A stretch of DNA of 28,946 nucleotides, taken from positions 1 to 28,946 of the IMG/VR virus record IMGVR_UViG_3300042518_000366. One strand, given 5' to 3'. Under the pieces are notes generated by a model. That model had not been told where the DNA came from and did no database searches. It saw only the letters and a list, made by a program, of their open reading frames with translations. Shown in pieces: positions 7,956 through 16,092 of the stretch. The position numbers and the translations under genes were made by a program. The stretch's first letter is position 1. Each line of letters opens with the position of its first letter. The stretch is from a virus.

Positions 7956-8111
7956 CTACAGACCGAGTTTCTTGGCCGTCTCGTCCACCCTGCGCTTCAG
8001 GCGATCCGTGTGCTCACGATGCCAGCGTTCAGACTTCACGCCGGAAGGCACCTGCTCACGGATGGTGCGCAGGCGCTCCAGATCGCTCGCCAGCTGTTTC
8101 TTTTCATCCAT
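7956..8111 (-). CDS. Small charged helical protein downstream of capsid gene
   Basis: A 51-residue open frame (MDEKKQLASDLERLRT ... DETAKKLGL) with a GGAGG ribosome site 6 bases before the ATG, lying between the capsid hairpin and the 109-aa gene. The composition is highly charged, with heptad-like spacing predicting one long helix or coiled coil. It could be a head-completion or chaperone-like factor, but nothing in the sequence decides this. Confidence 0.6.
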   Translation of the reverse strand: MDEKKQLASDLERLRTIREQVPSGVKSERWHREHTDRLKRRVDETAKKLGL

Positions 8112-8134
8112 CAGCAGCCTCCAGAAAGGCAGCA

Positions 8135-8150
8135 GGGCGCCGAAGCGCCC
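8135..8150 (-). terminator. UUCG-loop hairpin after capsid gene
   Basis: Minus-strand GGGCGC-TTCG-GCGCCC, a 6-bp GC stem with the very stable UUCG tetraloop, lies about 20 bases past the capsid stop. No U-run follows (TGCTGCC), so it is more likely a partial attenuator or a 3'-stability element that raises capsid mRNA over downstream genes than a full intrinsic terminator. Confidence 0.55.
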
Positions 8151-8168
8151 CGCATGCCTTGGCTTTTT

Positions 8169-9032
8169 TTAGCCGTTGACAATCTTCAAAACGCCGTAAG
8201 CGTTAAGCACGGTGCAACCCATGACATCGTGCACCGCGAAGCCTTCACCCACATGCAGGGGCTCGGGCGTCGGGCCGATGATACGCACGCCGCTGTGCGC
8301 GAAGCCCAGGGCGCTGGGGTGCCAGATGGTGGCGCACTCATCCGTGGTGCCACTCGTCCAATCGGAGCTGATGAAAACACGCATGCCGAGAACAGTCCCC
8401 TCGACACCGGTGGCAGGGAATTCCTGCGCCTGCGTCCCACGGTAGGCCGCGCTGTAGAACTTGTCTCCCCAGTCGGCAACCGACAACTCAAAGGCACCAG
8501 GCGCAATGCCCATCGCGCAGTTGCGGATCTGGATGCGGTTCGCGCCGAAGGTACTCTGCGCCGTCAGCAGGTTGGCCCAGGTCACCGTGTTGTTCGTGCC
8601 CGTGGTGATGGCAGTATTCGTGGTCTCACCCTTAACGGTAGTGGCGAGCAGGCTGTCCAAGCTGTTGGAGAGGCTCTCACCAGCCATGCGGGCGAAGCTG
8701 TTGAAAATGTCCACCGAAGTCTGGAGCTGAGTGATGTCCTCGATCAGGTAGGCCAGCGCATACTGCGAGCTCATTGTGATCGTGGGAGCGCTTTGAACCG
8801 TGCCAGCGCCGTACACCAGCGTGGTCTGCGTGGTCTTGGCCACAGCGGCGTCCTTCGAGATGTGCGGCACAGTGATAGCCTTGTTGCCGGGTGTGGCCAG
8901 GCTGGAGTAGTCCGTGGCAGCGTTGCTGATGCTGGAGTACTCAGTCCAATAGCCTGCCACCGCAGGCGCGAAGGTGGTCTGGAGGAACGCGGCCATCGCC
9001 GTGTTGCCCAGCAGGTAAGCCTCATTCGCCAT
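8169..9032 (-). CDS. Major capsid protein
   Basis: A 287-residue protein starting MANEAYLLGNTAMAAF, with AAAGGA upstream of the ATG. It follows the scaffold gene and is followed by a strong hairpin, as usual for the most abundant phage protein. The texture fits HK97-fold coats of the P22 or generic phage-capsid type: an N-terminal arm, beta strands around AITVPHISKDAAV, a long spine-like helix (SVDIFNSFARMAGESLSNSLDSLL) and strand-rich A-domain segments (GTVLGMRVFISSDW; VHDVMGCTVLNAYG). No N-terminal maturation-protease delta domain is evident, which agrees with a separate scaffold protein and no protease gene nearby. It forms the icosahedral shell. Confidence 0.85.
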   Translation of the reverse strand: MANEAYLLGNTAMAAFLQTTFAPAVAGYWTEYSSISNAATDYSSLATPGNKAITVPHISKDAAVAKTTQTTLVYGAGTVQSAPTITMSSQYALAYLIEDITQLQTSVDIFNSFARMAGESLSNSLDSLLATTVKGETTNTAITTGTNNTVTWANLLTAQSTFGANRIQIRNCAMGIAPGAFELSVADWGDKFYSAAYRGTQAQEFPATGVEGTVLGMRVFISSDWTSGTTDECATIWHPSALGFAHSGVRIIGPTPEPLHVGEGFAVHDVMGCTVLNAYGVLKIVNG

Positions 9033-9048
9033 TGTCGTGTCCTTTCAA

Positions 9049-9588
9049 TTAAGTGCCGGTGATGGCACTCCAGTTTTCGCGTAGGAACTTCTGCCCGCCA
9101 TCGCGAACGCCCTTCTGCACCTGTTCGGGCGTCAGGCGTCCCGAAGGAACCGGGCTACCAGGTCGCGCAGGCGGCTGGACAGCGGGTTGCCCTGCCGGTG
9201 CCTGCTGCTTCAGGCGCTCTACAAGCACCTCAAGCTTTTCCAAAGGAAGCCCATCGGCTAGGGTCTTGTCTGCGTCTGTCAGCCCTGCGAGAAGCGTCTC
9301 GCGGCGTTGGGTGACGTAGGCATCGAACTGCTCAGCCTTCGGAAGCACGGCAGCAAGCTGCTCCTCGTACTTGGCCCGCAGCTCTTCCCACTTCCCCTTG
9401 GCCTCCAGATCGGCCCGTGACCGCGCCTCTTCGGCGTCCACCAGTTGCGCCAGCTTGCGCTCGGCCGACTTCATCCGGCTATTCACCTCGTCGAAGCGTG
9501 CCTTCGGGATCATGCCCCCAGCCTCGCCAGCATCCGCGCTGGCCTGCGGATTCACCTGTGCGCCGGTGGTCGCGTCATTGTCCGCCAC
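9049..9588 (-). CDS. Capsid scaffolding protein
   Basis: A 179-residue, highly charged protein with a GTG start preceded by AGGAGG. Residues ~25-85 form a Glu/Lys/Ala coiled coil (FDEVNSRMKSAERKLAQLVD, EARSRADLEAKGKWEELRAK). A Pro/Ala/Gln-rich flexible linker follows (about 128-150), then a C-terminal helical tail (LTPEQVQKGVRDGGQKFLRE). Position immediately upstream of the capsid gene and the coiled-coil/linker/helix layout fit an internal scaffold that directs procapsid assembly, its C-terminus contacting the coat. No protease signature is seen, so the scaffold is probably released rather than processed in cis. Confidence 0.8.
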   Translation of the reverse strand: MADNDATTGAQVNPQASADAGEAGGMIPKARFDEVNSRMKSAERKLAQLVDAEEARSRADLEAKGKWEELRAKYEEQLAAVLPKAEQFDAYVTQRRETLLAGLTDADKTLADGLPLEKLEVLVERLKQQAPAGQPAVQPPARPGSPVPSGRLTPEQVQKGVRDGGQKFLRENWSAITGT

Positions 9589-9597
9589 AAGGGCCTC

Positions 9598-10107
9598 CTA
9601 GCTTTTGCCGATGTTTATGTCGATGGGCTCCCTTGCCCACTTCTCTAGCTTCTCGTCGGTATCGATAGCAATTGCTTCCAGCACCGCCGCGGTCAATTGC
9701 GGATGCGGCTCTGCGTCGTTCGAGAAATCGATGATTGCGCGGCCCATGTCCGCATTCCAAGACGCGCGATCTCCGAAGGTTGCCCAGCCGATGTGAGAAC
9801 CATTCTCGTCTGCTCCCAAGGTCTTCAAGTCGCGCATCATGTCGCCGGAAAAGCGCAGGTCCGGCGGTGATATCCGCGTGCTTGCTTGACGGAAACCGGC
9901 CCCTGCCTCCTTGAGCGTTTTGTTCTTTTGGCGAGGCAATTTCTTTGATTTTTGATCAGCGTATTCCTGACAGTACTGCGGAAAGGCCTCGCCTTTATAA
10001 TCGACGCCCTTGTCTGTGATCGCCTTCAGCAGCATTACGCACTTGTCCCCCAGCTTCTTCCAGAATTCAGGCGTGCGGTTCACGACGTCGGCTAGTTCAA
10101 GCGCCAT
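9598..10107 (-). CDS. Unknown virion-module protein
   Basis: A 169-residue protein (MALELADVVNRTPEFWKKLGDKC...) overlapping the end of the head morphogenesis gene by 11 bases. It is lysine-rich in the middle (YADQKSKKLPRQKNKTLKEAG) and contains a segment (PPDLRFSGDMMRDLKTLG followed by SHIGWATFGDRASWNADMG) that recalls the LRxSG...DL...IGW pattern of small virion-morphogenesis and neck proteins. It lies between head morphogenesis and scaffold genes, so a role in head assembly or stabilisation is plausible. I cannot place it in a family with confidence. Confidence 0.6.
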   Translation of the reverse strand: MALELADVVNRTPEFWKKLGDKCVMLLKAITDKGVDYKGEAFPQYCQEYADQKSKKLPRQKNKTLKEAGAGFRQASTRISPPDLRFSGDMMRDLKTLGADENGSHIGWATFGDRASWNADMGRAIIDFSNDAEPHPQLTAAVLEAIAIDTDEKLEKWAREPIDINIGKS

Positions 10108-10954
10108 CGTCTCTCTCCCGCGCAGTCAAGGGTGTTCCCCACGTCCCTTCTTCCTCACGCGCCGCGATGGCTTCAGCAGCGGCCTCAGGATCAACTTCAA
10201 AGGCTGCATCCGCTGGCTCCCACGAGTGACGGCAGTTCCACCCGCCGCCATCAATGAATGCGCCCGGGAACTGCTCCTCAATTTCGGCCAGCGTTAAAGC
10301 CCCTGCGGCAGCCATCTCTAGGCAGATGTCACGTGTGATGTCGTCGAGCGGCCCCTCGTATAGGTACTCAGTGTCGGGCGGATCTTGTTTCGCCATTTCG
10401 TACCCGACAGCACGAGAGAAGGTGCTGAGTGCCGTCGCTGCTTCTGTTTGCGCATTAGCGAGAGCTGCTTTACTACCGGCCTCAGCGTTCTTGATGAATG
10501 CCGCAAGATTCTTTTCAACGTCGCTCGTCCGCCCGCCACCGAGAACAGTTTTAATCAGCTCCCCTTTCAGTTGCTCCGGCATGGCGCTGGCCTTCGCGAG
10601 GAATGAATCTCGCGTGAAGGACTGCAGCGCCACCAGCTGGGACTCGGCCACAGGATGGCGCCCGATGGTGTTGGCAAGCACTTCGGCATAGGCTGTGCCC
10701 ATCTGGGACAGCGCTTTCCCAAAGCCGCTGGACTCTGCAAGCGCCCTGAAGTCTGTGGCGCCAAGCACGCGCACCAACTCGTCCGGCGTTATCCCACGCG
10801 AAAGCAGGCCGTCCACCAGCGTGACCACGGATTGGTTGAAGGATGAGAAGGCCCGCGCATACTGCCCGCTGCGCGTATCGATCAGGTCACGGATGCCGAC
10901 AGCGCCGCGCTCCAGCACCTTCTTCCTGATCGGAGTGACCACGACGCGTGCCAT
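10097..10954 (-). CDS. Phage head morphogenesis protein (SPP1 gp7 / Mu F-like)
   Basis: A 285-residue protein coded directly downstream of the portal, with GGAG before the ATG. The N-terminal two thirds is helical. The C-terminal part has the pattern typical of minor head proteins in this family: a YEGPLDDITRDICLEM segment, then EEQFPGAFIDGGGWNCRHSW and a trailing Pro. In relatives this protein is packaged in the procapsid with the portal and is injected or helps DNA entry. The two Cys and the His in the conserved segments could bind a metal. The Ala/Glu-rich C-terminal tail (residues ~250-280) is low-complexity. The family call is fairly secure; the exact role is inferred. Confidence 0.82.
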   Translation of the reverse strand: MARVVVTPIRKKVLERGAVGIRDLIDTRSGQYARAFSSFNQSVVTLVDGLLSRGITPDELVRVLGATDFRALAESSGFGKALSQMGTAYAEVLANTIGRHPVAESQLVALQSFTRDSFLAKASAMPEQLKGELIKTVLGGGRTSDVEKNLAAFIKNAEAGSKAALANAQTEAATALSTFSRAVGYEMAKQDPPDTEYLYEGPLDDITRDICLEMAAAGALTLAEIEEQFPGAFIDGGGWNCRHSWEPADAAFEVDPEAAAEAIAAREEEGTWGTPLTARERDDGA

Positions 10955-10960
10955 ATCGCG

Positions 10961-12301
10961 TTACTCCACCGGCGCTGCAAGAAGCTCCGACAGCGTAGGC
11001 TGGCGCACAGGCGGGGCTGTGATATCCACCTGGCGCTCCTGGGCCACAGCCTGAAGCTTCTGCGCTACCTGTTCGTCCGAGATGTCAGGGTTCGACAGCC
11101 GGAAGTAGTCTGCCTTCGTGGCAAGCCCGTTGTCGTACTCAAATTTCCATCGCGCCATCTTCTGCTCGTCCGACAGCGGGATATTTGGCTCTACGAAATC
11201 CACAGCCAGAAGCTCGCCCAGGTTGCCCAGGCCGTGCCGCTCTGCCACGGCCACGCAGCGCTCGTGTAGCTCGCGCTCCACATAACGCCAGGTTGCGAAG
11301 TCGCCGCTGATGGAATTCGTGAGCTCGATCTCAAGAATGCGCTGGTGCTCGCCGGATGTCGCGCCACCGTCTGCGGCCCACTTCGCCTTGATTCCATACC
11401 GGAAGCATAGCGCGTCCATCTTCCAGCGCTGCGCATCCATGATCTGGCCAAGCTGTCCGGGCGGCGCAATCATTTCGAACCGGGCCTGCGGGTCGTGCAT
11501 CGTCACAACCTTATTCGCCCCCAGCCGGATCTGATCCGTTTCCATCGATCCGGTGGCCACAGCCTGCCCCAGCGCCTGGAACAGAAGCCCCGCGTTGTGC
11601 TGCGTGCCCAGGACATTGTAGGTCAGCTGGGCCTCCAGAACATCGTGTGCGATAGGCCGCCACCACGAAGTCCCTAGCTGGTGCCCACGATGCGCGAACA
11701 CTACCGGCACAATGCCGTAGGGATTTTCCATCTCTTCGGCTGGCGTGAGCACGCGGCCCGACCCGTCCACATGGATGCGTAGGGCGTCCGTCCAGCACTC
11801 CCACTCCTGATCCACGGCGTCCGGCTTCCGGTTCGCAAAAACAGGATAACAGACGCCAACAGGCTCGGGGTCAGCGCCCACGAAGATCGGCTCCATTTCG
11901 GTCATGAGGACGAAGTGCAGCCGCTTGTCCTCCTCGTCAACCGTGACCACCAGGCCCTCGGTGCCCAGCAGCCCCGTCAGGCGCTCGAATATGGGCATGA
12001 TGCTATCCCGGTTGCCCCAGACCATTGGGTCTGTATCGACCGAGTACAGCCGCCCCGGGGCCTCACGGTACACGCCATAGCGCGTGTCGATCACCTTGCC
12101 AGCCACGGGCAGCGTGTCCACCGTGATCTGCTCCAGGAGCCCACGGTCGAAAAGCTTTTCCACATCGCCGCGCAGGCCAATGCCCTGGTAACGATCCACA
12201 GCGCGTCTACGCTCTGCCAGGTGCGCCATTCCGCCAAGCTGGCGGCTCAATGCACTGATGCCATGGGCAATGGCGGCAGGGGTGATTTCGTCCAGGATCA
12301 T
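10961..12301 (-). CDS. Portal protein
   Basis: A 446-residue protein beginning MILDEITPAAIAHGISALSR, two bases after the terminase stop. An in-frame upstream ATG would overlap terminase and is less likely. The mix of an alpha/beta N-terminal region and long helices in the second half (HDVLEAQLTYNVLGTQHNAG, FATWRYVERELHERCVAVAE) fits a portal stem and crown. Position between the large terminase and the head morphogenesis gene is canonical. It should form the dodecameric DNA channel at one vertex, bind the packaging motor and later the connector. The C-terminus ends in a short Pro-rich tail. No motif alone proves it, but context is strong. Confidence 0.85.
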   Translation of the reverse strand: MILDEITPAAIAHGISALSRQLGGMAHLAERRRAVDRYQGIGLRGDVEKLFDRGLLEQITVDTLPVAGKVIDTRYGVYREAPGRLYSVDTDPMVWGNRDSIMPIFERLTGLLGTEGLVVTVDEEDKRLHFVLMTEMEPIFVGADPEPVGVCYPVFANRKPDAVDQEWECWTDALRIHVDGSGRVLTPAEEMENPYGIVPVVFAHRGHQLGTSWWRPIAHDVLEAQLTYNVLGTQHNAGLLFQALGQAVATGSMETDQIRLGANKVVTMHDPQARFEMIAPPGQLGQIMDAQRWKMDALCFRYGIKAKWAADGGATSGEHQRILEIELTNSISGDFATWRYVERELHERCVAVAERHGLGNLGELLAVDFVEPNIPLSDEQKMARWKFEYDNGLATKADYFRLSNPDISDEQVAQKLQAVAQERQVDITAPPVRQPTLSELLAAPVE

Positions 12302-12302
12302 G

Positions 12303-13508
12303 CTACCACCTCGGCTTTGAGACGACTTCGCGCGATGCCACTGGATAGCAATATTCGACAGCATAGGTGGCGGCGTCCATTGCGTGCGGGTCGTGCGCCT
12401 TCTTGTCGATGCCGCCGTCCGCCGTTCGCTGCGTGCGTTCGCAGTCCCGAATAAAGGTCTTGCACTTCGGATCGATCCAGATGCGCTGGCGTCCGCTGGC
12501 GTCCATCAGCATCCGGTTGAAGGCGTTCATGCGGTCCAGGTGCTCAGGCGCGTGCCGGTGAGCGTGGATCGTGTAACCTGCCTCGCGCAGGATGTCATGG
12601 TTGGTTTTCCTGAAACTGGTGCTCCGGCTGGCCCCCGTCGGGTCAGGGTAGATATCGCGCACCTGTGGCCAGCGCTCCTTCAGCCTCTTCGCCATCAGCT
12701 CCGTGTAGGCGTTGTTACCGATCACGATCTCGTCCACATAGTGGATTCCTTCAGGCCGCAAGTCCATGACCTCACAGACCATCGGCTCCACATTGAAGTC
12801 GAGCCCGGCAACCAGGCGGACATAGTTCCCGTTGTGTTCAGCCACATGAATGGCCCTGTCGAACATGTACGCCGCCCGGTTGCCTGAGCTCTCGAAGGAT
12901 GCTTCATACTCCTGCGCGTAAAGCCACGGGTCCATGTCGGCCCGGGCTGCTTCGACTTCGGCAGGGTCCACGAATGGGGATTCCGCCGTAGTCGAATGCC
13001 AGCTCATCCACTCGGTGTTTCCAGGGTCTTGACCCTTCGCGTGCAGGTCGTAGTGGTGGTTGAAACCACGCGGCGTCGAAGGGAAGAACGCAGGACCCTT
13101 AGACTGCGTGAGCATCGGTCGCAGGATGCCATCCCACACATCCGGCTTTGACCACAGCGCGAACTCATCACAGACCACCTTGGCCAGGCCCACGCCCACC
13201 AGCCCATCGGGATTGTCCGCCCCATGCAATTGCGTCTTCGCGCCATTCGCCCATGTAACGGTCAGCTCGCTCTCGCTGATGCCCTTCGCGCCGATGCCGT
13301 TGGCACGGGCCAGCTTCTTCACCAGCGGCCACATGATTTGCTTGGCCTGCTTCCGGAATGGCGCCACATACCACAGCAGCCCTTCCGGCACCACAAGCCC
13401 GCTGTGCAGCCACAGGCAGGCCTCCCGCGACTTCCCAGACCTTCGCCCCCGCGTCGCCACCTTGAACCGCGCAGGGTGGCGCAGCGTTGCGCGAACAACA
13501 TCCGTCAT
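12303..13508 (-). CDS. terL: Terminase large subunit
   Basis: A 401-residue packaging motor and nuclease when started at the ATG at 13508. A TTG at 13526 behind GAGG is an in-frame alternative that adds six residues. Visible motifs are a Walker A variant GRRSGKS (residues 21-27), a Walker B VVCDE (111-115) with its catalytic Glu, and a coupling motif STPRG (144-148). The C-terminal RNase H-like nuclease has acidic residues at GLDF (D237), around YVDE/YPDP (260, 288) and HAMDAA (D378). It translocates DNA into the procapsid through the portal and cuts the concatemer. Cutting mode (headful or cohesive) cannot be read from the sequence, though circular closure of the assembly fits circular permutation. 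Confidence 0.93.
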   Translation of the reverse strand: MTDVVRATLRHPARFKVATRGRRSGKSREACLWLHSGLVVPEGLLWYVAPFRKQAKQIMWPLVKKLARANGIGAKGISESELTVTWANGAKTQLHGADNPDGLVGVGLAKVVCDEFALWSKPDVWDGILRPMLTQSKGPAFFPSTPRGFNHHYDLHAKGQDPGNTEWMSWHSTTAESPFVDPAEVEAARADMDPWLYAQEYEASFESSGNRAAYMFDRAIHVAEHNGNYVRLVAGLDFNVEPMVCEVMDLRPEGIHYVDEIVIGNNAYTELMAKRLKERWPQVRDIYPDPTGASRSTSFRKTNHDILREAGYTIHAHRHAPEHLDRMNAFNRMLMDASGRQRIWIDPKCKTFIRDCERTQRTADGGIDKKAHDPHAMDAATYAVEYCYPVASREVVSKPRW

Positions 13509-13515
13509 GCGCAGG

Positions 13516-13881
13516 TCAGGAATCAACCGATGAATCCTCGGTAGTTTCGTCGGCGTCTTGCGGCGTCGGGTCGCCGTCGTAATCGATGATCTTGATTGCG
13601 CGAACCACCTCAACATCCGCCTGGATCTGGTCTCGCACCTTGCCTTCTGTGCGCTCGGCGATGAATTGGACGGCCCAGCTCTGGCCCTTCAGCGCATAGC
13701 CGAACACAGCCCGCAGCACGGCCTCCAGCTTCGTGATCGTCTGCCCCTGGTGGACCAGCTCCTCTTCCCCGATGCGCTGGAGGATGGCCTCGATTCGGCG
13801 CGGCGACTTGTGCCGCCCACCCATGCGCGGGTGAGCAGCACCAGCCACGAAGCGGCCTGCGTTGTCCCGACCCTCAGCCAT
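13516..13881 (-). CDS. Probable terminase small subunit
   Basis: A 121-residue protein directly upstream of the large terminase and overlapping the methyltransferase stop. A basic N-terminal region (RMGGRHKSPRRIEAILQR) leads into a helical core (EELVHQGQTITKLEAVLRAV, QSWAVQFIAERTEGK), and an acidic disordered tail ends the protein (PQDADETTEDSSVDS). The basic helix could bind the packaging site, and the acidic tail could contact the large subunit. The N-terminus also recalls DUF5681-like phage proteins often annotated as packaging factors. The assignment rests mainly on position and size. Confidence 0.65.
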   Translation of the reverse strand: MAEGRDNAGRFVAGAAHPRMGGRHKSPRRIEAILQRIGEEELVHQGQTITKLEAVLRAVFGYALKGQSWAVQFIAERTEGKVRDQIQADVEVVRAIKIIDYDGDPTPQDADETTEDSSVDS

Positions 13882-15115
13882 CGATCAACTCCGGCGTCCC
13901 GCCCGTCGCGTCAGCCCAGCGCTGGATTGCGACGGCCACATAGCCGGGACTGATTTCAATCGCCCTACACTTCCGACCGAGTTGCTCGCAGGCGATGATC
14001 GTCGTCCCGCTGCCGCTGAATGGCTCGTAAACGATTTTAGCAGCGTGATTTTTTATTATCCTTGAACACAACTCTACCGGTTTTGATGTTGGATGAAGCC
14101 TGGTCTCTCCAGATGCTCCTTGTTGCCTTTTAAAGTCTAGAACAGTCGGCTCATTATTTAGCCCAATCCAGCTTCTATTCTTTCCTTTCCACCCGTAAAA
14201 CACCGGTTCGTGCTGTGGTTTATAATCCCACCGAGCGATAATTAGACTCAACTTGTTCCAGACCAAGTCGACTTGAAAATGCCACTTGTCCCAAGGCCAT
14301 GCGCTCCAAAAGTGACGGCCTTCCGCACCGGGCGGGTGCCAGATATAAATAGCCGCTCCCTCCGATAAAGCCGAATCAGCGACCAAGAAGCAATTTTTTA
14401 ACCATTCGGAAAAATCATCTATTGAATCCTTAAAGGAATTCCCATTCCATATTTTATCTTCACCGCCAAGAATCTTCCCGCTTTGAATGTAGTTTCCTTC
14501 ATAGGCTACGTTATATGGCGGGTCGGTGAACATCATCTCGGCTATATCTCCACTCATAACGCGCTCGACATCCTCGACCTTCGTAGAGTCGCCGCAAAGA
14601 ATCCGGTGCGAACCGAGTTCCCAAAGCTGCCCGGTCTCTACTCCCCACTTCTCGCGCAACTCCTCGGCCTTGTCTTCCTGCGGCTCGGCGTCCACGTCGG
14701 TTGGCTCGATGGTCTGCCCCAGAAGCGCGGCGAGGTCGGCATCGCTGAAGCCCAGCAGCTCCGGGTCGAAGCCCAGCCCGCTCAGGTCGTCCAGCTCCAG
14801 CTTGAGCATGTCCGCCTCCCAGCCGGCATGAGTCGCCAGTTGGTTGTCTGCCAGCACGTAGGCACGCGCCTGGGCCTCGGTGAGATGCGAGAGGAAGATG
14901 GCAGGCACGGTGTCCATGCCCAGCTTGCGGGCTGCCAGAACGCGCCCGTGGCCTGCGATGATCGTGAAGTCGTCACGCAAGAGAACGGGGTTGTTGAAGC
15001 CGAACTCCTTGATGGAGGCAGCGATCTCGGCCACCTGCTCGGGCGAGTGTGTGCGGGCATTCCTGGCGTAGGGGATCAGCGCATCAATCGGCTGATTCTG
15101 GACATTAAGGTCCAT
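13874..15115 (-). CDS. ParB-domain / DNA adenine methyltransferase fusion
   Basis: A 413-residue bifunctional protein. The start at 15115 sits behind GGGAGGG; an upstream in-frame ATG adds 17 residues but lacks such a site. Residues ~5-95 form a ParB/Srx-type domain (LIPYARNARTHSPEQVAEIA, IIAGHGR). The rest is a beta-class N6A/N4C methyltransferase with motif IV TDPPYN first (197-202), then the target-recognition region, then the AdoMet motif FSGSGTT (366-372). Relatives methylate phage DNA against host restriction or for regulation. Bases ~14035-14500, which encode the target-recognition region, are clearly AT-richer than both ends of the gene. The gene lies just upstream of the terminase pair, possibly linking methylation to packaging. 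Confidence 0.9.
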   Translation of the reverse strand: MDLNVQNQPIDALIPYARNARTHSPEQVAEIAASIKEFGFNNPVLLRDDFTIIAGHGRVLAARKLGMDTVPAIFLSHLTEAQARAYVLADNQLATHAGWEADMLKLELDDLSGLGFDPELLGFSDADLAALLGQTIEPTDVDAEPQEDKAEELREKWGVETGQLWELGSHRILCGDSTKVEDVERVMSGDIAEMMFTDPPYNVAYEGNYIQSGKILGGEDKIWNGNSFKDSIDDFSEWLKNCFLVADSALSEGAAIYIWHPPGAEGRHFWSAWPWDKWHFQVDLVWNKLSLIIARWDYKPQHEPVFYGWKGKNRSWIGLNNEPTVLDFKRQQGASGETRLHPTSKPVELCSRIIKNHAAKIVYEPFSGSGTTIIACEQLGRKCRAIEISPGYVAVAIQRWADATGGTPELIDG

Positions 15116-15140
15116 TAGTCCCTCCCAATTTTGGCCAACC

Positions 15141-15464
15141 TTAGCACTCCTCCTCCGCTTCGGCACGGGCCTTCGGGCCGTATCGATACCGCCCGTCCTT
15201 GCGTTCTTCTATGCGCGACAGCCACACCAGCGCTTCCATGTAGTCCACCCACAGGTGGCCGGATGCGTCAACAGGGCCTGCACCGAAGGCGGCGGCGTGA
15301 GCCCAGAATACATCGTTGCGGCATGCGCTGCGCAGGCTGGCCTCGTCGTGAACCACCTGCTCGACGATTTCAGGGTAGCGCCGGAATTGACGCGGCCGCC
15401 AGTTCGGGTCAGGTGCGTATGGGTCCAGGGCGTCAAGCTCAGCATCGGTCAGCGTCTTACGCAT
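15141..15464 (-). CDS. Hypothetical protein upstream of methyltransferase
   Basis: A 107-residue protein (MRKTLTDAELDALDPYAPDP...) with AGGAGG 6 bases before the ATG, overlapping the resolvase stop by 8 bases. It is rich in Trp, Arg and acidic residues, contains helices (RYPEIVEQVVHDEASLRSAC) and ends in a charged tail (GPKARAEAEEEC). No family is recognised and no catalytic motif is seen. The position between resolvase and methyltransferase suggests a DNA-metabolism accessory. Confidence 0.7.
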   Translation of the reverse strand: MRKTLTDAELDALDPYAPDPNWRPRQFRRYPEIVEQVVHDEASLRSACRNDVFWAHAAAFGAGPVDASGHLWVDYMEALVWLSRIEERKDGRYRYGPKARAEAEEEC

Positions 15465-15930
15465 GGCCGTCCTCCTGCTGTTTCAGGTACGTGAGCCCTA
15501 CTGCCAGCGCGGCCCATGCGTCAGCAGATACGCCGTGCAAGGCGCCACCCTTCTTGGTAGCAGTAAGCCCGCCATAGATGTCTATAATCGCCTGCCGGAT
15601 GTTGGCGTCCTTTGCGCGGGTATTCCCGCACAGGGCCATCTTTACCTCGTGCCGCTTGATTCGGTGCACGCGCAGCCCGGCCTGGTCCGCGTGTTCGTGG
15701 AAGCGTCCACCCCAATGCACGGCTTCCAGGGTCTCCTCACCCACTGCCATGCCCATGCATGCGAAGCGCTCGATCACCACATCGGCGCCATGTCCCCAGA
15801 TCGCTGCCAGCACATCGGCATTCGGGCATTTAGCCACGCCCCGCACAATGCGCGGGGGGAACCTGGTTGTGTCGAGCTCCACCAGGCCGGAAGTCACGGG
15901 TCCTGGGTCGATGCACAGCAGGTAGCTCAT
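15457..15930 (-). CDS. RuvC-like Holliday junction resolvase
   Basis: A 157-residue RNase H-fold nuclease of the RuvC type. The ATG at 15930 overlaps an upstream TGA (ATGA) behind GGTGGAG. The first strand carries the catalytic Asp (LLCIDPG, D8) and the second acidic motif is VVIERF (E54). The C-terminal block has H132 and D137 (GGALHGVSADAWAALAVGL), where RuvC proteins place their last catalytic acid. It should resolve branched DNA before packaging and fits functionally with the RecE/RecT-like pair. In the same frame, the open reading frame runs 54 codons further upstream to a GTG at 16092, but the low GC at third positions just before 15930 argues that this is not coding. Confidence 0.82.
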   Translation of the reverse strand: MSYLLCIDPGPVTSGLVELDTTRFPPRIVRGVAKCPNADVLAAIWGHGADVVIERFACMGMAVGEETLEAVHWGGRFHEHADQAGLRVHRIKRHEVKMALCGNTRAKDANIRQAIIDIYGGLTATKKGGALHGVSADAWAALAVGLTYLKQQEDGHA

Positions 15931-16092
15931 GGCTTCTCCACCAGCTTGCGCAGGCGATCCAGTGCCAGCTTGAACTGGTCTTCGTTGTAGGTCGCACAGG
16001 GCTTTGCTGCGCAGTGCCCGCAGCTCGGCCAGCTCTTCCTGCGCTTTGGGATTGCCGGCGCACACATCGTCCAGGTCTAAGTGGGTACTCAC
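15927..16092 (-). CDS. Small gene with possible +1 frame break
   Basis: Two open frames overlap here. Frame A starts with a GTG at 16092, which overlaps the previous stop (GTGA) and has AAAGGG upstream. It encodes STHLDLDDVCAGNPKAQEE, then runs into the resolvase frame with AT-ending codons that look non-coding. Frame B, shifted +1, has an ATG at 16067 and encodes CGHCAAKPCATYNEDQF and KLALDRLRKLVEKP before a TGA that overlaps the resolvase ATG. Codon third positions favour A at the 5' end and B at the 3' end. Either a 46-aa Cys-rich protein starts at 16067, or a ~54-aa protein is made by joining A to B, by frameshifting or after a single-base error. I cannot decide between these. Confidence 0.4.
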
